From: Bacteroides ovatus
Lineage (GTDB): Bacteria; Bacteroidota; Bacteroidia; Bacteroidales; Bacteroidaceae
Direction of reading: 5' to 3'
NCBI RefSeq assembly: GCF_001314995.1
Contig: NZ_CP012938.1
Location: 930,001-994,000 of the forward strand
Length of the DNA stretch: 64,000 nt
The notes under the pieces were generated by a model. It was not told the origin of the DNA, searched no databases, and worked only from the letters and a program-made list of their open reading frames with translations. The stretch's first letter is position 1. Every line of letters begins with the position of its first letter. A program made the translations under genes and the position numbers. This document shows, piece by piece, positions 48,065 to 57,244 of this stretch.

Positions 48065-50461
48065 TTATTCGTTTTTGATTACTTCTGCGGGATTGAGACG
48101 TGCAATCCGCAGTATTTTAAAGATAATGGTAATTACTGTCAATAAGGTTACTCCCCAAAATATGCTTCCCCAATATAATATTCCATCATTAAAAAATACG
48201 GTGTACATTTGTTTCCACAGTTGCAATACCACGTAAATGAGCGGAAAGGTGATGGCGGCAGTCACCATCAGCAAAATCAGGTACAAACGTGCAAACAGCC
48301 AGATGATGGAACGTATTCCGGCTCCGTTCACTTTGCGAATGGCAACCTCTTTCTGGCGGCGTTCTGTATCGAGCGTAATGCTGGAATACACTCCCAACAG
48401 GGTAATGATGATGCTTACAATTGCAAAAAACGAGATGATATCTTTCAGAATATATTCCACTGCCTGCACTTCGTACAAATCATCCTGAAATGTACGTACT
48501 TGGGAAGAAATATTCTCCGGCAGCACTTCACGACGGATGGTTTCCATCCATTTCATGACTTCTTTTTGCTGTTCAGGGTAACATTTCACATAGCAGTGAC
48601 CTATGTATTCAGAAGAATCATAAAGTGTGAAAGCATATCCGCCATTATGGTTATGTACATCTGTTTGAAAGGGGGCACATACTCCACAAACGGTGAAATC
48701 ACTGGTCTGGTCGTAAAAGTTCATTCCGATGATATCTTTCTTTTGTCTTTTCTGCCAGACTTCATCCATTACGAGATCCTTTTTTGTCCGGATCGTCCTG
48801 CCCTCCGTTATCGGAATATTCATAAAGGTGAAGAAATTCAATGGTACACACATTACATTAATATCAATCCAAGAGTTATCATTTCCTTTCTCCGTCATTA
48901 ACAAGTTTCCGGATATTCCATGAGTATAAGATATATCAGATAACAAAATATCTTTCACACCGGCATGCTGCCTGAAACGTTCCACCATTTCCTGTTTTTC
49001 TTTATTCTCCAGAAATGGATAGTCCAGCGGAATACTAAGAATCGCTTCTTTATCTTCCTGACTTAACGTATGAAATAAGGTTTCAGTCACCTTTCCTGAT
49101 TGCAAAAACAGGCTGACAGTCAGCGTTACGAATATCCAGCAAATAAAGAACTGGACGCCGAGCATAAAGTTACGTCCCCACTGTTTCCCGCGACGTTTTT
49201 GACCTCCATAGATACCTGTCTGTATGGAAGACCTGCGAATACGGACGGATACCAGCAGACAGACTGCCATGCAAAGCAATGCAAGAAAAACAATGTATTG
49301 CAGAATATGCTTTAATAGTGTTTCAGGAGGGAAAGTCATTGTGAGGCCTGGCAAAGAGAAATCCATTCTATCTCCAATTAGTTCGATACCCCATATCACC
49401 AAAAATGAGGATGCAAATACAATCATCAGTGACTGTGTTAATAACAGGCAGAACAGCCGTTTCCAATCAGAACCAAGCATTTTCATTATGGCGTATTCCT
49501 TAGTGCGATTCAGGAAAGAGCCGATGAGAAAATGAAAGAAATTAATCAATCCAACCAACAATATCAATATGCCGACAATTCCGGTGACCCATCCCAGAAT
49601 ATAAATACCTTTCTCCTGCGACCGGTCTCCTATATAACGGGCAACAACGGTATAAGTCTCGTTATATAGGCTATAAGTATAGTCGCGCTTGGAAAATTGT
49701 TTTTCCAAACCAGTAATGCCAACCTGCGGAGATAACAAAACGTATGTCCGGGCTCCCGTTATATCGCGACGTTTCGGACTCTGAAAAAGTCCCTCACTGT
49801 CGTTGATAACCAATGCATCGGTATGACACATAAAATTAAAATCATTGTTCAGTGGAAGATCTTCCATCACTGCTTGGATTGTGTACACAATACCTCCTGT
49901 CTTTGGTGTACTGTCCGGAGAAGTATAAAGCCGTCTTGTAAGAGTCAGGTGTTTGCCAATGGCAGTCTCCACCTGACCAAATATCTTTATGGCAGTGGAC
50001 CGGCTTATAATAACCGCGTTGGGCATCCGGCTTGCTGTCCGCCAGTTACCAACTACCATTTGCGGAGTAAAGACTTTATTGTATAGGGTATCGACTTCTA
50101 TAATTTCAAGATCGTATGGCAATGATTTATCCGGAGACAGTTCAACCTGAAAAGAGCGTTCACGGGGATATGCCATACAAGAGATCGCTTCCACTTCACC
50201 CATAGCCCAAGTACGGAGTTCTTCGGATAATGCTACTTGTGTGCCGGAAAAATAGTCACCAGTCTGTTCATTATAGAGATTTAACTCGGCTATGCGGGAA
50301 TAATTGTCAAAGCAATGATTGGTAGATTCTACAAAACGACTGCAATACATACATATACTAAAACACAGTAGTCCTACTGCCAATCCGATGGTGGAAATTA
50401 TATTCTGTGCCTTGTACTTCCACAAGTTTCTAAATGCTACTTTGAAATAGTGTTTTATCAT
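48065..50461 (-). CDS. ABC transporter permease, MacB/FtsX type (second permease)
   Basis: This 798-residue permease has the same layout as its neighbours: N-terminal MIKHYFKVAFRNLWKYKAQN, a MacB-type periplasmic domain (about 45-280), three helices (LGWVTGIVGILILLVGLINF onwards), and a second half ending IARLNPAEVIKNE. The coupling-helix motif RRQKEVAIRKVNGAGIRSII is present. It is clearly diverged from the other two copies, so the three are not recent duplicates and may form heterodimers. It is encoded 12 nt after the first permease gene. Confidence 0.92.
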   Translation of the reverse strand: MIKHYFKVAFRNLWKYKAQNIISTIGLAVGLLCFSICMYCSRFVESTNHCFDNYSRIAELNLYNEQTGDYFSGTQVALSEELRTWAMGEVEAISCMAYPRERSFQVELSPDKSLPYDLEIIEVDTLYNKVFTPQMVVGNWRTASRMPNAVIISRSTAIKIFGQVETAIGKHLTLTRRLYTSPDSTPKTGGIVYTIQAVMEDLPLNNDFNFMCHTDALVINDSEGLFQSPKRRDITGARTYVLLSPQVGITGLEKQFSKRDYTYSLYNETYTVVARYIGDRSQEKGIYILGWVTGIVGILILLVGLINFFHFLIGSFLNRTKEYAIMKMLGSDWKRLFCLLLTQSLMIVFASSFLVIWGIELIGDRMDFSLPGLTMTFPPETLLKHILQYIVFLALLCMAVCLLVSVRIRRSSIQTGIYGGQKRRGKQWGRNFMLGVQFFICWIFVTLTVSLFLQSGKVTETLFHTLSQEDKEAILSIPLDYPFLENKEKQEMVERFRQHAGVKDILLSDISYTHGISGNLLMTEKGNDNSWIDINVMCVPLNFFTFMNIPITEGRTIRTKKDLVMDEVWQKRQKKDIIGMNFYDQTSDFTVCGVCAPFQTDVHNHNGGYAFTLYDSSEYIGHCYVKCYPEQQKEVMKWMETIRREVLPENISSQVRTFQDDLYEVQAVEYILKDIISFFAIVSIIITLLGVYSSITLDTERRQKEVAIRKVNGAGIRSIIWLFARLYLILLMVTAAITFPLIYVVLQLWKQMYTVFFNDGILYWGSIFWGVTLLTVITIIFKILRIARLNPAEVIKNE

Positions 50462-50473
50462 AATATCTTAGAT

Positions 50474-52852
50474 TCATTCAGTTTTTATAATTTTAGCAGG
50501 ATCAATATGCGCAATCTTGTTTATTTGCCAGAATAGAGTCCCTAAAGAAATACCACCAACCAATAACAAAGCTATCAAAAAGATTCCTATACCTATAGGA
50601 GCTTTCACTACAAAATCCTTTGTGTATTCATATATCAGATACCAGGATAATGGAAGAGCTACTGCAAAAGCCCCACCTAATATGACAAGATACTTGCGTC
50701 CTAGTAAAAGATATAAATCTTTCAGTGATGCTCCATTCACTTTGCGAATTGCAACCTCATGGGAACGCTGCCTAATGTCAAATAATGAAATACCAAACAA
50801 GCCAAGACAAACTATTACAATAGCTATACAAGCGAAAAGAGCATAAACAGAAGCTATCTGGCGATCATTTTTATAAAGTTCAGCCACATCGTCCTTCAAC
50901 AAAGAATATTTAAAATCCTCTGTACCATACACTTTCTTTTGAATGCTTTTCAAATAGTCAATAACTGCCTGTTCTTTGCCGGAGTGGCAATATATCTGAT
51001 ATAAATCACCGTCTAATTGACTACCAACCATAAAGACCATCGGATGGACACCTGTACTAATATGTCCGTCATAATAATCGTCTATTACAGCAACAATAGG
51101 TTGAGCCGGAAAATCCGGGACGTTTCTTTTCATCATTTCATCAACCAGCATAGCTCCCTCACATTGCGTATATCCTAAGGCTTTCAATGCCGCACGATTT
51201 ACAACGGCCACTCTATTTCTTGAGTCTTCATCCATTTCCGGCAGACTTCCATCCACAAACGCAAGATTGAAAACTTTAAAGAAATCAGGAGTAACATAAG
51301 ATTGCAACAACGCAACTGTTTCTCCTTTTACACTTTGAAAGTTTGTAGAATAATAGTCTCCCAAAATAGATGAATGTCCCGTCGTCCAATACTGAATATC
51401 CGGACAACTCTTCATGAGTTGGTCTATTTCAGTAATCCTCTCTTGCCGTTGTTTGATAGTCTCCATAGTGTAAACTGCGAAATCTCGTGATTCATATATC
51501 AAGTTTGCTTGAATTACAGACTCTACACGAAAACCAGGATCGGTATGTAACATAAAATTCAGTTGCTTGCTGAAATAGATTGATAATACCACTAACAGGA
51601 AAGTAATCATATATTGCAGAAAAAGAAAGATCATACGTGAACGAACCGAATGGTTATCTGTACCTACCTTCCGGATTGAAACAGCCAACAAAGAACGTTG
51701 GCACTGCACAAACGCATAAATAGATACTAACAGAGGCAAAAACAACAAAATAGAGAATGATAATATCCCATCAAATGCAGTATACATCAGCTGACTGCCA
51801 AACATAGATGATACAGGAATATTTGTCACCTCTACAATGAGCCAGGCTACTATCATGGAAGCAGCGATCAATAAAAAGTTTTCTATGAATATTTGCTTAA
51901 ACAACGCTTTTCTATCAGCTCCAAAAACTTTCCGCAAGCTATACACCTTACCTCGTTTCACCATCAATACCAGATAAAGATTGATGAAATTCATCACACC
52001 TGCAAGTAATATCAACAGGCAAATTCCTCCTAAAATAAATAGTTGGGAACGGTTTCCGCTAACTAGCATATCTGGTCCGGATCGACCAATTAAAGCCCGA
52101 TCCCAATACATATCACTTATAGGAACTAGAGAGAAAGTGTATTTCCGACTATCCCCGCTACGAGCATCCTGATTGATAAACCGGGGATAACTCCCGGCCT
52201 TATTGGCTTTCATTACTTCCGTTTCTGAAGTGAAACGGATAAAATCCAAAGGCATACGCTCCCATAATGATGATAGTTTTGAAGAGAGGACCAAGTCAAA
52301 ATTAAACATCCGCTTATTAATTGGTTCCTCTAATATGCCTGTCACCCTAATCTCCTTTCCATTCGAATAAGTGAGAATCTTGCCAATAGGATTTTCTTTG
52401 CCGAAAAGTTTTTTAGCAAAACCCTCCATTAACAAAACTGACGCCGGATCTTCCAAGGACACTGAACCTTGTAACACACGGTAAGGGAAAAGTTCAAAAT
52501 AAGCACTATCTGCTGCCATAGCTTGAACAGGAATACGATTTGACTGATAGGTCAAATAATCATTTTCGAGCAACACGATGCGTGAACGCGTCACTATGCC
52601 ACTATTATCAATGTAAACACTATCCCGGCTCCCTATTTCAGCCACACTTAATACCCGATTTCCTTCAAACGTTGTCTGTACACCATACACTTGATTACGA
52701 TCAATGCAATGTGTGTCTACTGTAAGCTCACGATGAATATAACGAAGCAAAATAATGCAACAAGCTAAACTAAAGGCTAACCCGAGCAAATTAATAATAG
52801 TATATGATTTTGTACGCAACAAAAAGCGTATCGCATAGTACAATGTTTTCAT
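50474..52852 (-). CDS. ABC transporter permease, MacB/FtsX type (first permease)
   Basis: This 792-residue permease starts MKTLYYAIRFLLRTKSYTII. It has a MacB-like periplasmic domain, a central helix bundle (SQLFILGGICLLILLAGVMN), and a second FtsX half with RQRSHEVAIRKVNGASLKDL, ending NKIAHIDPAKIIKTE. It differs most from the other two at the N-terminus. It follows the adaptor gene by 25 nt and precedes the second permease by 12 nt, consistent with one transcript. Confidence 0.92.
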   Translation of the reverse strand: MKTLYYAIRFLLRTKSYTIINLLGLAFSLACCIILLRYIHRELTVDTHCIDRNQVYGVQTTFEGNRVLSVAEIGSRDSVYIDNSGIVTRSRIVLLENDYLTYQSNRIPVQAMAADSAYFELFPYRVLQGSVSLEDPASVLLMEGFAKKLFGKENPIGKILTYSNGKEIRVTGILEEPINKRMFNFDLVLSSKLSSLWERMPLDFIRFTSETEVMKANKAGSYPRFINQDARSGDSRKYTFSLVPISDMYWDRALIGRSGPDMLVSGNRSQLFILGGICLLILLAGVMNFINLYLVLMVKRGKVYSLRKVFGADRKALFKQIFIENFLLIAASMIVAWLIVEVTNIPVSSMFGSQLMYTAFDGILSFSILLFLPLLVSIYAFVQCQRSLLAVSIRKVGTDNHSVRSRMIFLFLQYMITFLLVVLSIYFSKQLNFMLHTDPGFRVESVIQANLIYESRDFAVYTMETIKQRQERITEIDQLMKSCPDIQYWTTGHSSILGDYYSTNFQSVKGETVALLQSYVTPDFFKVFNLAFVDGSLPEMDEDSRNRVAVVNRAALKALGYTQCEGAMLVDEMMKRNVPDFPAQPIVAVIDDYYDGHISTGVHPMVFMVGSQLDGDLYQIYCHSGKEQAVIDYLKSIQKKVYGTEDFKYSLLKDDVAELYKNDRQIASVYALFACIAIVIVCLGLFGISLFDIRQRSHEVAIRKVNGASLKDLYLLLGRKYLVILGGAFAVALPLSWYLIYEYTKDFVVKAPIGIGIFLIALLLVGGISLGTLFWQINKIAHIDPAKIIKTE

Positions 52853-52877
52853 GTTTTATCTATTTGTTATTTTTCAT

Positions 52878-54128
52878 TCATTTCAAGATCAATTCTTCCG
52901 CATCGCCAAAGGTATCATATCCGGTGGTAATAACCCAATCTCCCGGCTGTAAACCTTCTACTATTTCATATTGTTGCGGATTCTGTCGACCAATATTCAA
53001 TGGCACGCGAACTGCTTTTGTCTTTGATGCATTTACTTTATAAATCCATTGTCCGCCTGTAAACTGATAGAAGTTGCCTCGCGGAATAATGAGCGCTTGC
53101 TCCGGCTGTCCCAATTCAATCTGTACCCGGAAGCTCTTGCCGACTCTTACATTATCGGGCATATCTCCGGTAAAAATAAGATCAATATCAAACATACGAT
53201 CTTTCACTTCGGGAACCACTTTTGTTATTTTCAGCGGATATTTGTTTCCTTGATAGTTCACGGTAGCCGGTAGTCCGGTGGTGATCCGGTCGATATAATA
53301 TTCGCTAAGTGAAGTATGGATTTTGTATTGATCGAGCACTTTTATTTCAGCAATGCTTTCACCGGAGGAAACCTGCTGCCCCGGAGTGACCTTTACGAAA
53401 CTAAGCTGACCTTTCAGTGGAGCTGTGACCACCAAGCTATTCAGTCGTTCGCGAGTACGTTCGTACTTTTTCCGTTCCCGCTCCCGGTCGTTACGAATCA
53501 ATTCCTTACGTATCATCGTGACAGCAGAATCATGTCGCAAGCTCTCTTGTTGCAGGGCTGCGTTTTTCTGTTTGTAACAATATTCATCTTCAGCTACCTG
53601 CAACTGCGCCTTACTCTTCACTCCCATCTGAAATTCTTCGCGGTCGAGAGCGATGCTTTTTTTCAGGCGTTCCAATTCGTAGCTATTTGTCAGGGCTTGC
53701 TGTTTCAAGTTCAGACTTTTTTGTTCCATTTCAATCTCCTGCTCCTGATAGGTAATCATTTGCTTTTCCCATTCGTCACGCTGGTCTTCAATATTGCGGA
53801 GCAAATCGGGATTGGAAAGAATAAGAATGGTGTCTCCCTGCTGAAGCAAACTTCCCTCTTCACCGACAATCCTTTCCACGCTTCCAGTTTCACGAGTATT
53901 GATCTTGATGGTCAGTATAGGCTGAATGAGCCCTTCCACATCTACATATTCCATGAAATCAGACTCTTTCACTTCTGCAATCTGTATATTTTCGGCATCT
54001 ATCCGTAGTTTTCTGGGACCTAAAGACAAAGTAATCACATAAATCAAAAAGGCGGCAAATAAAAGCCCTCCTATCAGATAGTATCTGTAACGAATGTACC
54101 ACGGTTTCTTTTCTAATTTTATATCCAT
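52878..54128 (-). CDS. Periplasmic adaptor (HlyD/MacA-like membrane-fusion protein)
   Basis: The 416-residue protein has one N-terminal membrane anchor (YYLIGGLLFAAFLIYVITLS), a barrel-sandwich lipoyl domain, a long alpha hairpin (about 125-215; MITYQEQEIEMEQKSLNLKQ onwards) and C-terminal beta domains (GLPATVNYQGNKYPLKITKV; VRVPLNIGRQNPQQYEIVEG). It should bridge the ABC permeases to the TolC-like channel encoded just upstream. MacA-type adaptors also stimulate the ATPase; that is family knowledge. It begins 75 nt after the tolC-like gene, with no terminator seen. Confidence 0.92.
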   Translation of the reverse strand: MDIKLEKKPWYIRYRYYLIGGLLFAAFLIYVITLSLGPRKLRIDAENIQIAEVKESDFMEYVDVEGLIQPILTIKINTRETGSVERIVGEEGSLLQQGDTILILSNPDLLRNIEDQRDEWEKQMITYQEQEIEMEQKSLNLKQQALTNSYELERLKKSIALDREEFQMGVKSKAQLQVAEDEYCYKQKNAALQQESLRHDSAVTMIRKELIRNDRERERKKYERTRERLNSLVVTAPLKGQLSFVKVTPGQQVSSGESIAEIKVLDQYKIHTSLSEYYIDRITTGLPATVNYQGNKYPLKITKVVPEVKDRMFDIDLIFTGDMPDNVRVGKSFRVQIELGQPEQALIIPRGNFYQFTGGQWIYKVNASKTKAVRVPLNIGRQNPQQYEIVEGLQPGDWVITTGYDTFGDAEELILK

Positions 54129-54203
54129 GAGATTATCTGGTGTTTTACAAGTTTCTATTAATTAGGGTTCCATCACTATTCTTTACTGACTTTTCGTTGT
54201 TCT

Positions 54204-55676
54204 CTATTCAATCAGAAGATGGTAGTCTTCTGTCAGTATCGTATTTCGCTCAAAATCATATAGTGTCATGCTACGGAGTGTATAATATAAACTCCAATAA
54301 TTATATAAAGCCGAAATATAGTTACGGCGGGCACTATCTTTCTCTGAAATGGAAGCATTCAAGTCAAGAATGGTAGATTTACCTAATAGATAGAGTTTGC
54401 GGGCCACTTCACTTCTTCGTTGGGCTGTCTCATCCGTGCGGGCAGCGATCCGGACACGTTGCGTTTGCAGATTGAATTGTTTGACGAGTTTACGAACGTT
54501 CAGTTCAAAGTCCGTCCGGCTCTGTTCGACTTGTGTGTAAACCAGATCACGATTGGAACGGGCTACTCGCACCTGTCCTTTTCCACGTCCCCAGTCTAGG
54601 ATAGGAAGAGAAATGCCGATACTTACGTATTGCTGGTCCAACAAATTTCGATAAGCGTCGGGCAGTTTGTCAGCAGTCTGCGTCAATCCGAAACGGAGAT
54701 AGATATCTGCTTTCAGGCCGGCATTGGCGCGGGCTTTCGCCACAGCACTCTCACTTTCCAGTTTCCGCCTTTCCATCGTCTGTATATCCGGACTGTTTTC
54801 GTAAGCCAGTGCCAGTGCTTCATTCAGGTTCACACTGAAATCCGGAATTTGAGGACTGACAAGGACACGTAATTCCCGATCTTCGTGAATACCAAGATAG
54901 GAACGGAGTTCCTGCATACAATTATCCATTTCAATAAGGGCATTCATGCGGTTTGTCTCTTCCGTCAAACGGTTAAGTTCCAGTTGCAGCATTTCATTTT
55001 CTGTGATGGTACCTATGTTATAGCGGCCTTGCGCATAACGGTAAAGTGTATCGGCATTGGCGTAATTAAAGGAAGCAATATCGTAATCGCTCTGGGCGGT
55101 GGCCAAGGCAAAGAATTTATTAATCGCATTGGCTGATACGAGTTCAAGCGTCTCTACGTAGCTTTTCTTTGCCTCCTGATAGCGCACGGGCTCTATCCGT
55201 CTATCCCATTTCAAACTATTGTAGCCAAAAAGAGACTGGCGATAACCGATCATTATGGGGGAAGTCTGCCATGAGTATTTATGTTCGCTGAACAGATCCA
55301 TGCGTTGAGCGGAGGTTTCGAGAAAGAAAGAGCCACCGGTCCAGGATAAGTTCTGTGAAAGATTCAGGGTTAAATCTGTATTCAATAGATTTTGTTCGAC
55401 AAACTTTACCGAACCGTCTCCCATCGTTATCTTGTTAATGGCACGGTTCAGATTCGGATCGGATGTCAGGCTTAAAGACGGCAGATAATTGGCACGATAA
55501 TATTTATAGTTCCAATACGCAGAACGGAAACTGTGGCGTGCCGTCTGTGCATCGGGAGATTCCATACGGGCAATCTCTATGACTTGCTTCAATGACAGCT
55601 CTGTGGTTTGATCTTGAGCAGTCAATAGTTCTGTCAACAATAGTCCGAGAGATATGAAGATTAATTTCAGATTCAT
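54204..55676 (-). CDS. TolC-family outer-membrane efflux protein
   Basis: The start is placed at the ATG at 55676 (MNLKLIFISLGLLLTELLTA signal, 490 residues); the ATG at 55703 overlaps the -12 part of the predicted promoter. The TolC fold has two homologous halves rich in coiled coil (ENEMLQLELNRLTEETNRMN; QVEQSRTDFELNVRKLVKQF). It forms the exit duct of the export system and is the first gene of a six-gene operon (54204 down to 45013). A sigma-54-like promoter lies about 27 nt upstream. Confidence 0.92.
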   Translation of the reverse strand: MNLKLIFISLGLLLTELLTAQDQTTELSLKQVIEIARMESPDAQTARHSFRSAYWNYKYYRANYLPSLSLTSDPNLNRAINKITMGDGSVKFVEQNLLNTDLTLNLSQNLSWTGGSFFLETSAQRMDLFSEHKYSWQTSPIMIGYRQSLFGYNSLKWDRRIEPVRYQEAKKSYVETLELVSANAINKFFALATAQSDYDIASFNYANADTLYRYAQGRYNIGTITENEMLQLELNRLTEETNRMNALIEMDNCMQELRSYLGIHEDRELRVLVSPQIPDFSVNLNEALALAYENSPDIQTMERRKLESESAVAKARANAGLKADIYLRFGLTQTADKLPDAYRNLLDQQYVSIGISLPILDWGRGKGQVRVARSNRDLVYTQVEQSRTDFELNVRKLVKQFNLQTQRVRIAARTDETAQRRSEVARKLYLLGKSTILDLNASISEKDSARRNYISALYNYWSLYYTLRSMTLYDFERNTILTEDYHLLIE

Positions 55677-55702
55677 TCGTTGGTTATATTTGTTATTTAT
55701 CA

Positions 55703-55718
55703 TTCAAAAGATGTGCCA
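55703..55718 (-). promoter_or_regulatory. Sigma-54-type -24/-12 promoter for the efflux operon
   Basis: On the minus strand this reads TGGCAC-ATCTT-TTGAA, against the consensus TGGCAC-N5-TTGCA. The GG of -24 and the -12 dinucleotide have the required 10-nt spacing; the -12 position is GA instead of GC. Transcription would start about 10-15 nt before the tolC-like ATG at 55676. Confidence 0.7.
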
Positions 55719-55774
55719 TTCAGATAAACAGTTATCATTCAATAATATAGTAATATTCCTTTCATTCATTCAGT

Positions 55775-55809
55775 GTGCATATACGCACAAAATTAGTGCG
55801 CAATCGCAC
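55775..55809. promoter_or_regulatory. Paired operators GTGC-N6-GCAC (upstream activating sites)
   Basis: Two 14-bp palindromes, GTGCATATACGCAC (55775-55788) and GTGCGCAATCGCAC (55796-55809), have centres 21 bp apart, two helix turns. They lie about 57-107 bp upstream of the sigma-54 element and 24-58 bp upstream of the regulator's -7 box. This is where an NtrC-type activator would bind. Confidence 0.75.
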
Positions 55810-55832
55810 ACACAACACATGAGATTTATCCA

Positions 55833-55840
55833 TATCTTTG
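55833..55840 (+). promoter_or_regulatory. -7 promoter box for the response regulator
   Basis: TATCTTTG lies 28 nt before the ATG at 55868. It overlaps an in-frame TTG at 55838, which is therefore unlikely to be the start. Confidence 0.65.
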
Positions 55841-55867
55841 CTCCCGGAGTTTAAATGGATAGAAGAT

Positions 55868-57244
55868 ATGGAAGAAGTCAACAAATTAGGAAAGATACTC
55901 ATAGTAGATGATAACGAGGACGTGCTCTTTGCCCTCAACCTCCTACTGGAACCGTATACGGAGAAAATAAAGGTGGCTACTACCCCCGATCGGATCGAGC
56001 ATTTCATGACCACCTTTCATCCCGATCTTATCTTATTGGACATGAATTTCAGCCGGGATGCCATCAGCGGACAAGAGGGATTTGAAAGTCTGAAGCAGAT
56101 ATTGCAGCTTGACCCACAAGCTATTGTTATTTTTATGACTGCCTATGCGGATACGGACAAGGCCGTCCGGGCCATCAAAGCCGGTGCTACCGATTTTATT
56201 CCCAAGCCTTGGGAAAAGGATAAATTGCTGGCTACGCTTACTTCGGGTATGCGACTGCGTCAGTCACAGCAGGAAGTCAACATGCTGAAAGAGCAAGTAG
56301 AAATTCTTAGCGGGCAAAATGCTTCGGAAAATGATATTATTGGAGAGTCACCGGCCATGCAGGAAGTGTTTGCCACGATAAATAAACTAAGTAATACGGA
56401 TGCCAATATACTGATTCTCGGAGAAAACGGTACGGGAAAGGATGTGATTGCCCGACTATTATATCGTTGTTCTCCACGATACGGCAAACCTTTTGTCACG
56501 ATTGACCTGGGAAGTATACCCGAACAATTGTTTGAGAGTGAACTGTTCGGTTTCGAAAAAGGCGCTTTCACCGATGCCAAGAAATCAAAAGCGGGACGAA
56601 TGGAAGTGGCGACCAACGGGACTTTGTTTTTGGATGAAATTGGCAATCTTTCACTTCCTATGCAGTCTAAATTACTGACTGCTATCGAAAAAAGGCAAAT
56701 CAGTCGTTTGGGAAGTACGCAAACCATTCCCATCGACGTCCGTTTAATATGTGCCACCAATGCTGATATCCGTCAGATGGTGGAAGACGGGAATTTCCGT
56801 CAGGACTTATTATATCGTATCAACACGATTGAAATACATATACCTCCACTCCGTGAACGCGGCAATGACATCATCCTGCTTGCCGAACACTTTCTGAACC
56901 ATTATGCCCGCAAATATAAAAAAGAAATGCACGGACTGACACGGGAAGCCAAAAACAAACTGCTGAAATATGCATGGCCTGGAAATGTGAGAGAACTTCA
57001 ACATACGATAGAACGTGCTGTAATCTTGGGAGACGGCTCCATGCTAAAACCTGAAAACTTCCTTTTTCATGCGACACCTAAACAGAAAAAGGACGAAGAA
57101 ATGGTACTGAATCTCGAACAACTGGAACGGCAGGCCATTGAGAAAGCGCTCCGGATCAGCGACGGAAACATCTCCCGTGCTGCCGAATATTTAGGGATTA
57201 CCCGTTTTGCATTGTATCGCAAACTTGAAAAATTAGGCTTATGA
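55868..57244 (+). CDS. Sigma-54-dependent response regulator, NtrC family
   Basis: The start is the ATG at 55868 (458 residues). The receiver domain (1-125) has acidic pocket VDDNED and phosphoacceptor D58 (LILLDMN). The AAA+ domain (about 155-385) shows Walker A GENGTGKD (185-192) and Walker B LFLDEIGN. The sigma-54 contact loop reads GAFTDA at 232-237 where the consensus is GAFTGA. The C-terminal Fis-type helix-turn-helix is ISRAAEYLGITRFALYRKLE. It very probably binds the GTGC-N6-GCAC pair upstream and activates the divergent efflux operon. Its stop overlaps the histidine kinase start by 4 nt. Confidence 0.95.
   Translation: MEEVNKLGKILIVDDNEDVLFALNLLLEPYTEKIKVATTPDRIEHFMTTFHPDLILLDMNFSRDAISGQEGFESLKQILQLDPQAIVIFMTAYADTDKAVRAIKAGATDFIPKPWEKDKLLATLTSGMRLRQSQQEVNMLKEQVEILSGQNASENDIIGESPAMQEVFATINKLSNTDANILILGENGTGKDVIARLLYRCSPRYGKPFVTIDLGSIPEQLFESELFGFEKGAFTDAKKSKAGRMEVATNGTLFLDEIGNLSLPMQSKLLTAIEKRQISRLGSTQTIPIDVRLICATNADIRQMVEDGNFRQDLLYRINTIEIHIPPLRERGNDIILLAEHFLNHYARKYKKEMHGLTREAKNKLLKYAWPGNVRELQHTIERAVILGDGSMLKPENFLFHATPKQKKDEEMVLNLEQLERQAIEKALRISDGNISRAAEYLGITRFALYRKLEKLGL

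Noticed and set aside
45013..52852. Three permeases as recent tandem duplicates
   Set aside because: Their protein sequences differ throughout and share only family motifs, so any duplication is old.
55838..55867. Upstream TTG start for the response regulator
   Set aside because: It lies within the TATCTTTG promoter box. The ATG at 55868 gives a normal receiver-domain N-terminus.
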